A stretch of 64,000 nucleotides of DNA from Lathyrus oleraceus (taxonomy: Eukaryota; Streptophyta; Magnoliopsida; Fabales; Fabaceae), in contig NC_066581.1 in assembly GCF_024323335.1 (NCBI RefSeq), positions 32,918,699 through 32,982,698 on the forward strand, written 5' to 3'. The position numbers and the translations under genes were made by a program. Shown here in pieces: positions 48,560-59,766 of this stretch. Position 1 is the stretch's first letter. Each line of letters starts with the position of its first letter. Below the pieces are notes generated by a model. It had not been told where the DNA came from and searched no databases. It was given only the letters and a program-made list of their open reading frames with translations.

Positions 48560-51500
48560 TTACTCAGGGCAATTTTTAATGTTCAGATTTTCTAAGATAA
48601 AAAGAAATCTATCTTCAGCTAGAGGCTTAGTAAAGATATCTGCCCATTGATGTTCTGTATCAATGAACTTCAATGTTACTATCCCTTTCTGAACATAGTC
48701 TCTGATAAAATGATGTTTTATTTCTATGTGTTTGGCTCTGGAATGTAAAATGGGATTCTTACTTAAACAAATAGCAGCAGTATTATCACAAAAGATAGGA
48801 ATGTTACTCTCAAATATCTGAAGATCTTCTAGCTGATGCTTCATCCAGAGCATCTGAGTTGTGCACAGTGATGCTGAGATATATTCTGCTTCTGCAGTTG
48901 ATAGAGCAATTGTTGACTGTCTTTTGCTAGCCCAGGAGATTAAATTGTTTCCCAGAAGCTGGCAATTTCCAGAAGTACTTTTTCGTTCTATTCTATCTCC
49001 TGCGTAGTCTGCATCACAGTAACCAGAAAGTCTATACTCTGATGTTTTCTCATACATCAGGCCCAGGTTAGGAGTTCCTTTCAGATACTTAAGAATTCTC
49101 TTAACAGCTGTTAAATGAGATTCTCTAGGATCTGATTGGAATCTGGCACAAAGACAGACGCTAAAGAGAATATCAGGACGAGTAGCAGTCAGATAGAGAA
49201 GAGAGCCTATCATACCTCGATAGAGCTTCTGACAAACCTTGTTGCTTACCTCTTCCTTTTCCAGAATGCAAGTTGGATGCATAGGAGTTTTTGCAGAGTT
49301 GCATTCAATCATATCAAACTTCTTCAGAACGTCTTTAATGTACTTGCTTTGATGAACGTACGTGACTTCTGGAGTTTGATTAATTTGAATTCCCAGAAAG
49401 AACTTTAGTTCTTGCATTAAACTCATCTCAAATTCTGCCTGCATTAACTTAGAAAATTCTTGGCAAACAGAGATATTAGCAGAACCAAAAATAATATCAT
49501 CAACATAAATCTGGCATATCATGAGATCATTATTAAGGTTTTTACAGAAGAGTGTAGAATCAACTTTCCCTCTGATAAAATTTTGTTCCAGTAGAAAATT
49601 ACTTAAGCGTTCATACCAAGCTCTGGGAGCCTGTTTAAGTCCGTATAAGGATTTCTTAAGTTTAAAAACATGTTCTGGAAAGTTTGAATTTTCAAAACCT
49701 GGAGGTTGATTAACATACACTTCTTCTGAAATATAACCATTAAGAAATGCACTCTTGACATCCATTTGATATAATTTGATAGAATGATTAATAGCAAAAG
49801 ATACAAGAAGACGAATAGATTCTAACCTCGCGACTGGAGCAAAAGTTTCATTATAATCAATACCTTCTTGTTGACTATAACCTTGAGCTACCAGTCGAGC
49901 TTTGTTTCTGACAACTTCTCCTTTCTCGTTCAGCTTGTTTCTGAAAACCCATCTGGTTCCAATGACATGAGTGCCTCTGGGTTTAGGAACGAGATCCCAG
50001 ACATCATTCTTGGAGAATTGATCTAATTCTTCTTGCATAGCTGCCACCCAATCGTTATCTTGAAGAGCTTCATCACAGGACGTAGGCTCAATCAGAGACA
50101 CTAGTCCCAGAGGAATATCTTCAGAAGTTCTGAAGGTAGATCTGGTTCTAACAGGTTCATCTTTGTTTCCCAAAATCAAATCTTCAGATACGTTAATACG
50201 ACTTTTAACTTTCCTTGGAATTTCTGGAGATTTAATTTCTTCAGAGTCTTGAGTGACAGTTGCTTCTGGAGTTTTATCAGATTCTACCAGAGTGATCTCT
50301 AAATCTGCAAACTTTTCAACTAGCTTTGACTTTTCAGGGTCAAGCTTATCATCAAATCTAACATGAATTGATTCCTCCACAATTTTGGTTTCTGTGTTGT
50401 ATACTCTGTAGCCTTTAGAGCGTTCTGAGTATCCTAACATAATACCTTTCTGTGCTTTGGAATCAAACTTGTTCAGATGTTCTTTAGTATTTAATATAAA
50501 GCAAATGCATCCAAAAGGATGAAAATATGAGATGTTAGGTTTTCTTCCCTTACACAGTTCATAGGGAGTCTTTTCCAGAATAGGTCTAATAGAGATTCTA
50601 TTCTGAATGTAACACGCTGTATTTACAGCTTCTGCCCAAAAGTGCTTTGCTACATTAGTTTCATTGATCATGGTTCTGGCCATCTCTTGGAGTGTCCTAT
50701 TCTTCCTCTCTACAACTCCATTTTGTTGTGGAGTTCTAGGGCAGGAGAAATCATGGGATATTCCATTAGAATCAAATAATACTTCAAAATCTTTATTTTC
50801 AAATTCTCCACCATGATCACTTCTGACTCTAACAATTTTAGAGTCAAATTCTTTTTGCACTTTGGAACAGAAACTGGTGAATACAGAGTGAGACTCACTC
50901 TTGTGCTTTAGGAATTTTACCCATGTCCAGCGACTGTAATCATCAACAATGACTAGTCCATACTTCTTTCCATTAACTGATGCTGTTTTCACAGGACCAA
51001 ATAAGTCAATGTGAAGAAGTTCCAGAGGCTTAGAGGTAGAAACAACATTTTTCTTTTTAAAAGATGTTTTTGAAAATTTTCCTTTCTGACAAGCTTCACA
51101 CAGAGCATCTGAAGAAAACTTCAGTTTAGGTAGGCCTCTGACTAACTCGAGTTTAGTTAGCTGAGAAAGTTTCCTCATGCTAATGTGACCTAAGCGTCTA
51201 TGCCATACCCATTGCTCTTCGTGAACTGACATTAAACATTTAACATTTTGATCTTTTAAATCAGAAAGATTTATTTTATAAATGTTGTTTTTCCTCTTGC
51301 CTGTGAAAAGGACAGAGCCATCGTTCTGATTAATGGCTTTACATGTTTTTTGATTAAAGATTACATCATAACCGTTATCACTTAATTGACTTATGGATAA
51401 CAAGTTATGCATTAATCCTTCTACATAAAGAACATCAGATATAGAGGGAAGAGTACCATTACCAATAGTTCCGGAGCCTCTGATCCTTCCTTTCTGATCT

Positions 51501-51640
51501 CCTCCGAAGCCTACAAATCCAGCGTCTTTAAGTTCCAGGCTTTGGAACATAGACTTTCTTCCCGTCATATGTCGCGAGCATCCAGAGTCCAGGTACCATG
51601 ACTGGTGTCTGAACTTTGCTGCATAGGATATCTGCAACAT
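48560..51640 (-). CDS. Element C pol polyprotein
   Basis: The 1026-codon ORF holds all Ty1/copia pol domains in order. Protease has the active site WYLDSGCSRHMTG (D18 S19 G20). The pre-integrase zinc region reads VWHRRLGHISMRK. The integrase core has IDLFGPV, SDHGGEFENK and [15 protein letters not shown] has [13 protein letters not shown] and YVDD at about residue 712. RNase H has DADYAGDRIERKSTSGN, STAEAEYISAS and HSRAKHIEIKHHFIRD. It ends NIKNCPE about 0.5 kb before the third ORF. The ORF overlaps gag by at least 113 nt in the +1 frame. The listed ATG at 51640 need not be a start: the pol frame is open back to a TAA about 50 nt further upstream, so it is probably expressed by frameshifting from gag. 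No catalytic residue appears lost. Confidence 0.94.
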   Translation of the reverse strand: MLQISYAAKFRHQSWYLDSGCSRHMTGRKSMFQSLELKDAGFVGFGGDQKGRIRGSGTIGNGTLPSISDVLYVEGLMHNLLSISQLSDNGYDVIFNQKTCKAINQNDGSVLFTGKRKNNIYKINLSDLKDQNVKCLMSVHEEQWVWHRRLGHISMRKLSQLTKLELVRGLPKLKFSSDALCEACQKGKFSKTSFKKKNVVSTSKPLELLHIDLFGPVKTASVNGKKYGLVIVDDYSRWTWVKFLKHKSESHSVFTSFCSKVQKEFDSKIVRVRSDHGGEFENKDFEVLFDSNGISHDFSCPRTPQQNGVVERKNRTLQEMARTMINETNVAKHFWAEAVNTACYIQNRISIRPILEKTPYELCKGRKPNISYFHPFGCICFILNTKEHLNKFDSKAQKGIMLGYSERSKGYRVYNTETKIVEESIHVRFDDKLDPEKSKLVEKFADLEITLVESDKTPEATVTQDSEEIKSPEIPRKVKSRINVSEDLILGNKDEPVRTRSTFRTSEDIPLGLVSLIEPTSCDEALQDNDWVAAMQEELDQFSKNDVWDLVPKPRGTHVIGTRWVFRNKLNEKGEVVRNKARLVAQGYSQQEGIDYNETFAPVARLESIRLLVSFAINHSIKLYQMDVKSAFLNGYISEEVYVNQPPGFENSNFPEHVFKLKKSLYGLKQAPRAWYERLSNFLLEQNFIRGKVDSTLFCKNLNNDLMICQIYVDDIIFGSANISVCQEFSKLMQAEFEMSLMQELKFFLGIQINQTPEVTYVHQSKYIKDVLKKFDMIECNSAKTPMHPTCILEKEEVSNKVCQKLYRGMIGSLLYLTATRPDILFSVCLCARFQSDPRESHLTAVKRILKYLKGTPNLGLMYEKTSEYRLSGYCDADYAGDRIERKSTSGNCQLLGNNLISWASKRQSTIALSTAEAEYISASLCTTQMLWMKHQLEDLQIFESNIPIFCDNTAAICLSKNPILHSRAKHIEIKHHFIRDYVQKGIVTLKFIDTEHQWADIFTKPLAEDRFLFILENLNIKNCPE

Positions 51641-53327
51641 AGATAATCTTATCTTTCGGTACCCAGAATCTCTTGGGTCCTTTTAGATTAGTTTTCCCAG
51701 AGTTTCTCACAACTTTGGGTCTTCTAGCATTTTTAAATTTGTGTTCTTGTGTGTGTGTGTAGTGGTATGAAAAAGGAGATTTAATTTGATCACTTGTAGA
51801 GGGTTTATCTTTCTCAGGATCATAACCAATTCCCCTTTTATTATTCTGACTTACTCCATAAATCATGGATGCCATAATACTCCTATCTATCCCATTCTTC
51901 AGAAATTTTTGAAAGGCTTCTTCATATTTATAAATAATTTCATTTGAAGTTTGTGGTGCTTGAGACAACGCTTCTTCTAATTCTAAGCTTTTTGTTTTAG
52001 CTCCATCTCTTTCCAACGTTAAAGATTTGATTGTATCTTCATGTGCTAGAATTGTTGTCTCAAGTTCACTACATTCTTCAAATTTTGTTTTAAGACAGCC
52101 TTTAACGTTTTTAAACTTTTGTTTTAATTTCTGATAAGAAGTAAGAGTTTCTGACAAACATGATTCTAAGTCAGATCTAGAAAGTTCAGAAAATACCTCT
52201 TCAGATTCTTCGTCTGAGCAGCTAGATGTGGTAGCCATAAGTGCTACGTTGGCCTGTTCATCAGAGTCAGATTCTGATGATCCAGATTCACTGTCATCCC
52301 AGGTAGCCATCAGACCTTTCTTTGTTCTGAAGGTGTTTTTCTTGAAGCTTTCTTTTCTAGGATTGTCTTTCTTCAACTTAGGGCATTCATTCCTGTAATG
52401 ACCTGTTTCTTTACATTCATAACAGGTAATATCTTTGTTAGCTTTACCTTTTGAAGTTGACTCTGATCTATCCCCTCTGGGTCTTGATCTTCTGAAGTTG
52501 TTGTTGTTCCTCTTTTTCCAGAGTTGCTTGACTCTTCTGGTTAGTAGGGACAACTCTTCTTCATCATCAGAGTCTTCTGGTTCAGAATCGTCAGTATCTT
52601 CAGCTTCTGCCTGGAGAGCTTTGGTTCTGTCAGGTTTCCGTCTTTCAGATCTGGACTTCAGCGCTACTGACTTGTTCCTTTTCTGAGGCTCATCCTCCTC
52701 TAGTTCTATCTCATGGCTTCTGAGAGAACTAACAAGTTCTTCAAGGCTGATATTGTTCAGATCCTTTGACAGCTTCAGAGCAGTAACCATAGGTCTCCAT
52801 TTCTTTGGCAGACTTCTGACTATCTTCTTAACATGATCTGCAGTCGTGTATCCTTTGTCTAGCACTTTAAGACCTGCAATAAGAGTTTGAAATCTGGAAA
52901 ACATAGCTTCTATAGCTTCATCATCTTCCATCTTGAAGGCTTCATACTTCTGGATAAGCGCCAGAGCCTTCGTTTCTTTGACTTGGGAGTTTCCTTCATG
53001 GGTCATCTTCAGAGAGTCAAGTATATCTTTGGCAGTCTCTCTGTTGGTGATCTTTTCATATTCATTGTATGATATAGCATTTAGAAGTATTGTTCTGGCC
53101 TTGTGGTGATTTTTGAAAATACGTTTCTGATCTTCTGACATCTTACTTCTGGGAACTTCAGCTCCATTTAAGACTGGAGGTTTGTATCCATCTGTGACAA
53201 TGTCCCAGAGGTCAGCATCATAACCCAGAAAGAAACTTTCGATTCTGTCTTTCCAGTAATCAAATTTTTCTCCATCAAAAACAGGAGGCTTGGCATTGTA
53301 AGAATCTCTTTCATTTGAGTGGGCCAT
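51528..53327 (-). CDS. Element C gag
   Basis: The 599-codon ORF starts MAHSNERDSYNAKPPVFDG 69 bp after the PBS. The capsid-like part contains YWKDRIESFFLGYD, DSLKMTHEGNSQVKE and RSLPKKWRPMV. An acidic stretch follows, then one CCHC knuckle CYECKETGHYRNEC at about 302-315. The C-terminal third is coiled-coil-like (ELETTILAHEDTIKSLTLE). Its last codons, VMVPGLWMLATYDGKKV, overlap the protease active-site codons of pol in another frame. Similar VMVPG... ends are familiar in legume SIRE-type gag, so the overlap is probably normal for the family. Gag forms the virus-like particle in the cytoplasm. Confidence 0.93.
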   Translation of the reverse strand: MAHSNERDSYNAKPPVFDGEKFDYWKDRIESFFLGYDADLWDIVTDGYKPPVLNGAEVPRSKMSEDQKRIFKNHHKARTILLNAISYNEYEKITNRETAKDILDSLKMTHEGNSQVKETKALALIQKYEAFKMEDDEAIEAMFSRFQTLIAGLKVLDKGYTTADHVKKIVRSLPKKWRPMVTALKLSKDLNNISLEELVSSLRSHEIELEEDEPQKRNKSVALKSRSERRKPDRTKALQAEAEDTDDSEPEDSDDEEELSLLTRRVKQLWKKRNNNNFRRSRPRGDRSESTSKGKANKDITCYECKETGHYRNECPKLKKDNPRKESFKKNTFRTKKGLMATWDDSESGSSESDSDEQANVALMATTSSCSDEESEEVFSELSRSDLESCLSETLTSYQKLKQKFKNVKGCLKTKFEECSELETTILAHEDTIKSLTLERDGAKTKSLELEEALSQAPQTSNEIIYKYEEAFQKFLKNGIDRSIMASMIYGVSQNNKRGIGYDPEKDKPSTSDQIKSPFSYHYTHTQEHKFKNARRPKVVRNSGKTNLKGPKRFWVPKDKIIYVADILCSKVQTPVMVPGLWMLATYDGKKVYVPKPGT

Positions 53328-53395
53328 TGTTTTTCTCGTACTGGATCTCTCTACACGGTTAAGTGTTTGATTAGAAAATCAATAACAGAGCCGGT

Positions 53396-53407
53396 GCTCT
53401 GATACCA
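53396..53407 (-). other. Primer binding site of element C
   Basis: TGGTATCAGAGC on the minus strand, two bases inside the 5' LTR, exactly matches initiator-Met tRNA. Confidence 0.9.
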
Positions 53408-53409
53408 AT

Positions 53410-54465
53410 TGAAGGTGAGAAAAACAAGAAAGGGGGGGTTTGAATTGTTTGGAAAAATAAGCGTTTTTCAAAATGAAAATCACACAAGGATTTTATACTG
53501 GTTCGCTTATAACACAAAGCTACTCCAGTCCACCCGGCCAAGGTGATTTCGCCTTCAACAAGGACTTAATCCACTAATCTTGAAAGATTACAAACAACAC
53601 TTAAGAGAGAAGAAAATCTCTTAGTCTTCTCAAGTCTACAGACCACACAAAGTCACTTGAGGAAATCAAACAAATAAAAGATACAAGATATGTAATCTAG
53701 AGTGCTTCTAAGAAAGCAAGCATTACAAACTTAAGAACAGATTTTTCACTTAATAAGCAAAAGCTTAGTGAAATTCTTTGAGAGCAAAGATGATTTTCTT
53801 GAGCGTGAAATAATTCAGTATAGTTTTGGCTAGTTGATTTCTTGCTTACTGAATGTTGATTGCATCTCTATTTATATAAGAGTTGGAGTAGAGTAGAATC
53901 TGGTGGATATTAAACTGAGTTTACTCCATCACTTAAATAGCTTCTGCAGTTTAACTTTTCGTCTTTGAAGTGACTACTTACCACAAGTAGTATCTTCTCT
54001 CTTGGAAGTGGAGATTAACGTCTCTTTCTCAATTAGGAAATCCATTTGAAAATCTTTACTTGTCTTCAACGTTACTCTTTCATGATTAGCAAATCCATAA
54101 TCAGAGTATTTGTATTTCTGGAGAAACTAGGAATCTTGCTTCTGATGTTGATCTAAATAGATTCTTCAGAGGGCGTTGTTCAGAGTCAGAGCTTCTAGAC
54201 TTTACTTCATGTTCAGATGCTTCTGATACTTTGTAGTTTTGTCCAGAGTCAGACTTTCTTGAACGAGATTCCACTTCAGATGCTTCTGATACTAGAGAAT
54301 TCGTATCTGATCTTGTTGTGCATCTGATGACATCATCAGAATTATTACTTCTTCCTTTAGAACCCTGCACACTTAGAAACTTTTCGTTAGGGTGCCATTT
54401 TTGGTTTCATCCTTTGTTATCATCAAAATCAAGGAATCTGTTGTAGAACAATTTTTGTTCTTACA
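53410..54465 (-). repeat. Element C 5' LTR
   Basis: 1056-bp partner of 44114-45169. The TATA copy is at 53868-53880. AACTA follows at 54466-54470. Confidence 0.95.
53868..53880 (-). promoter_or_regulatory. TATA box of the element C 5' LTR
   Basis: CTTATATAAATAG on the minus strand. This copy should start the full-length RNA. Confidence 0.6.
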
Positions 54466-54470
54466 AACTA
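54466..54470. repeat. Right target-site duplication AACTA
   Basis: Exact match to 44109-44113. Element B resumes here. Confidence 0.92.
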
Positions 54471-57400
54471 CAGGCTGAAAAAAGAAGGATTTCAATTCAC
54501 CATCTCTGAGCTCCAAAATGAAGTGATATTGTTGTCCTCCAAACTTAACAATATGACAAAATCTGTCATAATGTTAAACAAGGGATCTAACATGTTAGAT
54601 GAAGTTCTGCAAATTGGAGAAGCAACTGGAGATCTAAGAGGGATTGACTTTAAAAATCAATCTCTTCATAGCCAAGGAGAATTATCGATGACCAACTTTG
54701 TTCTTCTAGGGAAGGAGTCTAAATCCGTCATGTCAAAACTTGTATCTCAACATCATGCCAGTCATCAGAACCTTCAAACTAAAGGAAGATCCTCTCGCTG
54801 GAGATGTCACTACTGTGGAAAATTTGGCCATATCAAACCCTTCTGTTTCAGACTGTATGGTTATCCAAGGTACCCAACACAACTTAGGATCAATCAAAAG
54901 AAAGAGTGGATACCTAATACTGTCAACACCATTTTTATAGCTCACACCTCTCTAAGAGATTCAGCTCGTGAAGACTGGTATTTTGACAGTGGTTATTCCA
55001 GGAATATGACAGGTGTCAAAACGTTCCTTGAAAACATCATGCCATACTCAACAGGCCATGTCACTTTTGGAGATGGGGCTAAAGGTGAATTTAAAGGTGT
55101 TGGAAGACTAGCATGTATTGGACTTCCAAGTCTCGATAATGTTCTGTTGGTAAAAGGTTTGACTCCTAATCTAATTAGTATTAGTCAACTATGTGATGAA
55201 GGTCTTAAAGTTAACTTCACAAAATCAAAGTGTCTTGTCACAAATGAGAAAAATGAAGTGCTAATAAAGGGAGTCAGGTCTAAGGACAACTGCTACTTAT
55301 GGTCCTCGAAAGAAACAAACCACACTCTTACATGCATGATATCCAAAGAAGACGAAGTTAATCCATGGCACCAAAAACTTGGACATCTTCATCTAAAGGG
55401 GATGAAAAAGATTTTGTCAAAAGAAGCTATTAGAGGCATTTCAAAAATCAAGATCGAAGAAGGTAAAATATGTGGTGAGTGTCAGATTTGAAAGCAAATC
55501 AAGATGTCACATCCAAAGTTACAACATCAGACGACTTTGAAAGTTCTAGAACCCCTTCATATGGACCTAATTGGACCTATGCAGGTTGGGAGCCTTGGAG
55601 GGAAAAGATACGCCTATGTTGTTGTTGATGATTTTTCAAGGTTCACATGGGTGGAGTTCATCAAAGAAAAATATGATGTTTTTGAGGTGTTCAAAGATCT
55701 ATGTAAAAGGATTCAAAGAGAGAAGGAAAGTGAAATCATCAGGATTCAAAGTGACCATGGGAAAGAATTTGAAAACAACAGATTTGCTTATTCTTGCTCC
55801 TCTGAAGGCATTGGGCATGAGTTATCCTCTCCTGTCACCCCACAGTAAAATGGGGTTATGGAACGCAAGAACGAAACTCTCCAAGAGTCAGCTAGAGTCA
55901 TGCTTCATGCCAAGCATCTTCCCTATCATTTCTGGGCTGAAGTAATGAATACTTCCTGCTATATTCATAATAGAGTCACCCTAAGAACCGCTACCTCAAC
56001 CACTCTCTATGAATTATGGAAATGAAAGAAGCCCATAATCAAATACTTTCACGTATTTGGAAGAAAATGCTACATTTTAGCTTATCGTGATCAAAGAAGA
56101 AAGATGGATCCCAAGAGTGATGAAGGTATATTTCTGGGATACTTTACAAACAACAGAGCCTATAAAGTCTTTAATTCTAGAACCAAAGCCATGATGGAAT
56201 CCATCAATGTGGTACTGGATGACAATATCTCAGAAAAGGGGACAAATGTTGAATCTGATGTTGAGACATCATTTCAGCAGATCAACCAAACTAAAAATGA
56301 GGAAGTGACTGAATCCTACATTGAATCAGGAGGTGTTGAACCTGATAACCCTCAAGTCAACAAAGGTCTCTCCATCAGAATATAGAAAGACCATCCAACA
56401 TATCTCATAATTGGAACCCTTAATGAAGGAGTCACCACTAGATCTAGTGATGTGATCTCAAATGCATGTTTTATTTCTAAGTTTGAACCAAAAAATGTGA
56501 AGGAAGTTTTGACTGACGAATTCTAGATCAATGCAATACAAGAGGAATTAGGTCAACTTATAAGAAATGAAGTATGGGACTTAGTACCTAGACGTAAAGG
56601 AATGAATGTTATTGGCACTAAGTGTATCTACAAGAAGAAATCTGATGAAAAATGGACTATGACCAGAAACAAAGCCAGACTTGTTGCTTAAGGATACACT
56701 CAAATTGAAGGGGTCGATTTTGATGAGACATTTTCTCCTATTGCTCGCCTTGAGTCAAACAGACTTCTATTAGGAGTGGCATGCCTTCTTAAATTCAAAC
56801 TATTTCAAATGGATGTAAAAAGTGCTTTCTTAAATGGGTACTTTAATGAAGAAGTCTATGTAGAACAACCCAAGGGGTTCATAGATCCAAGCTTTCTAGA
56901 TCATGTTTACAAATTGAGGAAAGCTATATATGGACTAAAGCAAGCACCTAGGGCTTGGTATGAAAGGCTTACTGAGTACCTTGTCAATAATGAATACATG
57001 AAAGGAGGAACAGACAAAACTCTATTTTTAAAAGAAGAACATGGTAAACTCATGATAGCTTAAATATATGTTGATGACATTGTGTTTGGAGGGATGTCGA
57101 ACCAAATGGTACAACATTTTGTCAAGCAGATGCAATCTGAGTTTAAAATGAGTCTTGTTGGTGAACTGACATACTTTCTTGGGCTCCAAGTCAGACAAAT
57201 GGATAACATTATCTTTATCTCCCAAAGAAAGTATGCCAAGAACATAGTGAAAAAGTTTGGCATGGAAAATGCAAGCCATAAAAGGACACATACACCAACT
57301 CATTTAAAACTAACCAAAGATGAAAAAGGAATAAATATGGATCAAAGATTGTACAGGAGTATGATTGGTAGTCTGCTTTATCTTACAGCTAGTAGACCTG

Positions 57401-58017
57401 ATGTTACATTTGCTATAGGAGTCTGTGATGGATATCAACCTGAACCCAAAATGAGTCACATTACTCAAGTAAAAAGGATTCTGAAGTATATCAATGGAAC
57501 CACTGAATATGGAACGATGTATTCTCATAATGCAAACTCTTTACTAACAAGATAATGTGATGTTGATTGGGTAAGTAATGCTGATGATAGAAAAAGAACT
57601 TCAGGAGGGTGTTTCTTTTTCAGAAATAATCTAATACCTTGGTTCAGTAATAAGCAAAATAGTGTGTCCTTATCCATAACTTAGGCTGATTATATTGATA
57701 CAGGAAGTAGTTTCTCTCAGTTGATTTGGATGAAATAAATGTTAGAAGAATACAATGTCCAACAAGATGTCATGACATTATATTGTGACAAACTAAGTGC
57801 TATTAACATCTCCAAGAACCCTATTCATCACAACAGGACTAAGCATATTGATATCCGACTTCACTTTATTAGGGATCTGGTTGAAGAGAAAATTGTCACT
57901 CTTGAGCATGTAACTACTGAAAAGCAACTGGCAGGCTTTTTTACAAAAGCTCTAGATGCAAATAAATTTGAAAAACTAAGGGGGGAATTGGGAATTTGTA
58001 TGATTGAAGATTTATAG
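54471..58017 (+). pseudogene. Element B gag end and pol
   Basis: Continuation of element B after element C. The gag C-terminal helix (LLSSKLNNMTKSVIMLNKG) runs in one frame into the second zinc knuckle CHYCGKFGHIKPFC, the protease site WYFDSGYSRNMTG and the pre-integrase region (54523-55491). The protease Cys-His pattern is changed to GYSRN. A stop at 55491 and later stops (for example near 55848, 56024, 56385, 56524, 57061, 57553 and 57682) break integrase (MDLIGPMQ, SDHGKEFEN), RT ([17 protein letters not shown] at 57069-57080) and RNase H ([16 protein letters not shown]). Not functional. Confidence 0.9.
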
Positions 58018-58213
58018 CAATTACTGAAGAAGGGAAAAAGAAATCAAATTTTCTCTTCCCTCCACTTAACTGGGCACAAACATCAAAGTTCATCAATACA
58101 TCCTTCTTATTTTCCTAACACGACACCCTCACGCTAACCTTTGCATTCTCTCTCTCAAACGCATTCTCAGACATCTTCATTTCTCCATCACCTCTCCACC
58201 AAAATTGTCCACA
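58018..58213 (+). promoter_or_regulatory. CT-rich leader before the element B third ORF
   Basis: From 58117 to the ATG at 58214 the sequence is pyrimidine-rich (CATTCTCTCTCTC, CATCTTCATTTCTCC), like the leader in element C. I find no clear TATA box here. Confidence 0.4.
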
Positions 58214-59545
58214 ATGTCACAACCTTCTGTCTCCACTCCAAGCAAATCCTCCAAAGAGCAAGCAACCCCTAATAATATTATCACTGAGATAGATCTCTCG
58301 GATGTCATCATTGATGTTGTTTCTGTCTCAACCGTTCTTGTCCATGCAACCCCTATGAGAAAGGTCAGAATTTCTTCTTCAAGAAAAAGCAAGCCTACTA
58401 AAGTAAGTACCTCTTCCACTCCCTCTATAACTGCGAGAAATATGAATGATCTTGAACCTCCCACTGGTGTGAATAAACCCATGTCCATGACTAGCTTGTA
58501 TCTAGATCCCATCAGCATTGAACCTAATGTTGGTATGAATGAAGATTGCTCCACTATGACAAATGTTATTGAAAATGTTGAAGCTTCGGGAACCAGCAAT
58601 AAACCTAGATATGTTACTTGAGTAAATCTAGTGTGATCATTGTTGATAGATACGATGTTGATAAGAATATCCGTGTGCTAATCTCTCAAGTTTTGGGGAT
58701 TGACCCCAAGAAAAATGTTGTGTCGGATGTCTTCACATCCTTGGCCCAACTGGATAACAATACTGAGAACCCCAAAAATAATCCTGATGTGCATGCACCT
58801 ACTCTCTCTCCTGAGAAATCTCAAGACAAAGAAAGGTCAGAAGATATAATTAATGAGTTGGGCAACAAAGATAAAAACCTTGTTGATCAACCCACTAGCA
58901 TTGTTAATATTGAGGAATTGGACTCTAATGATGTTCCTATTGGACAAAGACTGGCTCCTGGCATAGATAAAAGGTTGAAGAATAGGAAAGGTCAAGTTGT
59001 TGGGTCCTCCATCACTCCCTCCGACTCTGTCAGGAAGAAGGCTAATGTTGGTACCACTAAAATATGGAGCAAGGTGGTTACTCCTACACCTAAGAAGAAG
59101 TCTCTTAAAAGGAATGCAGTTCCTTCTGAATCTAGTGAATCTGATCAGGATGTCGAACACAATGTTCATGACATCATCTCCACTTCCAAAAAGCAAGCCT
59201 CTGGGAAGAAGATTCCAGCCAACATTCCTGAAGTTCCACTTGACGACATATTTTTTCACTATTTAAGATGTTGGAAAATGTAAATATGTTTATCAAAGAA
59301 GGTTAGCATTGGAAAGGGGATTGGGGAAGGATGCGTTTGAATGTAAAGAGGTGTTGAGTCTGATTCAAGAAGTTATTCTGATGAAACCCATAACAGGTTT
59401 TGGGAAGTGCTATGAAATGTTGGTCAAAGAATTTATGTGAACATCTCTAAAGAGTGTGACAACAAAAGGAGCATGGAATTCAGAAAAGTGTATGTCATAG
59501 GAAGAAGTGTGGATTTTTCTCCTGAAATAATCAACAGGTTCTTGG
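58214..59545 (+). pseudogene. Element B third ORF, frameshifted and cut
   Basis: The ORF begins MSQPSVSTPSKSS at 58214 and is open to 58621. It shifts frame and stays open at 58618-59283 (SSVIIVDRYDVDKNIRVL, NVEELDSNDVP-like region, KKKSLKRNAVPSESSES), then shifts again. The remaining frames read WKYVYQRRLALER, FGKCYEMLVKEF and KVYVIGRSVDFSPEIINRFL, the start of the domain that opens element A's third ORF (VRGKCVNFSPSVINKYLGR). It is cut at 59545 by the Ogre LTR. It shows what the full N-terminal half looked like: Ser/Thr-rich and acidic, with a basic patch before the domain. Confidence 0.8.
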
Positions 59546-59766
59546 TGTAGCGGTAAAACTTTTGAGATTAAGCTATTGATTAATTTAACTCATAAAGTAA
59601 GAGTCTCCACCGTGCTTTTATTGTTTCCAAAGGAAAAGGAAAAAATTACGAACAAAACCCAAAGAAGTTTTAAAATAAAACTAATAAAAAGAGATAACGG
59701 TCTGGGGTTGTTTATGCAAAGGAAGTATATTAACACCCTAGACATCCATGGTACTCCATAGGAGAT
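59546..59766 (-). repeat. End piece of a minus-strand Ogre/Tat LTR
   Basis: On the minus strand it ends TTTTACCGCTACA, closely matching the end at 32946. CTTGG (59541-59545) precedes it. It is cut after 221 bp by the plus-strand LTR at 59767. The rest should lie right of the window. Confidence 0.78.

Larger units (their letters stand above)
44114..54465 (-). mobile_element. Element C: complete, young SIRE-like Ty1/copia retrotransposon
   Basis: The element is 10,352 bp, flanked by AACTA (44109-44113 and 54466-54470) inside element B gag. The two 1056-bp LTRs differ at about four positions by eye (about 99.6 percent identity). On the minus strand come 5' LTR, PBS, gag (599 aa), pol (1026 aa), a putative promoter with leader, an 810-aa third ORF, PPT and 3' LTR. 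No frame is broken. Everything needed for an autonomous element appears present, except that gag and pol sit in different frames. It is the most recent insertion I can date in the window. Confidence 0.95.
42040..59545 (+). mobile_element. Element B: SIRE-like Ty1/copia element, decayed, interrupted by element C
   Basis: Plus-strand element with 5' LTR (42040-42852), PBS, gag (42919-44113, resuming at 54471), pol (to 58017) and a third ORF (from 58214) that is cut at 59545 by an Ogre LTR. Its 3' LTR is not visible. It is the same family as element A, with the same gag start, two zinc knuckles and related third ORF, but carries many stops and frameshifts. Confidence 0.9.

Noticed and set aside
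58837..59259. Antisense ORF opposite the element B third ORF
   Set aside because: Shadow of the coding strand, with no recognisable motif.
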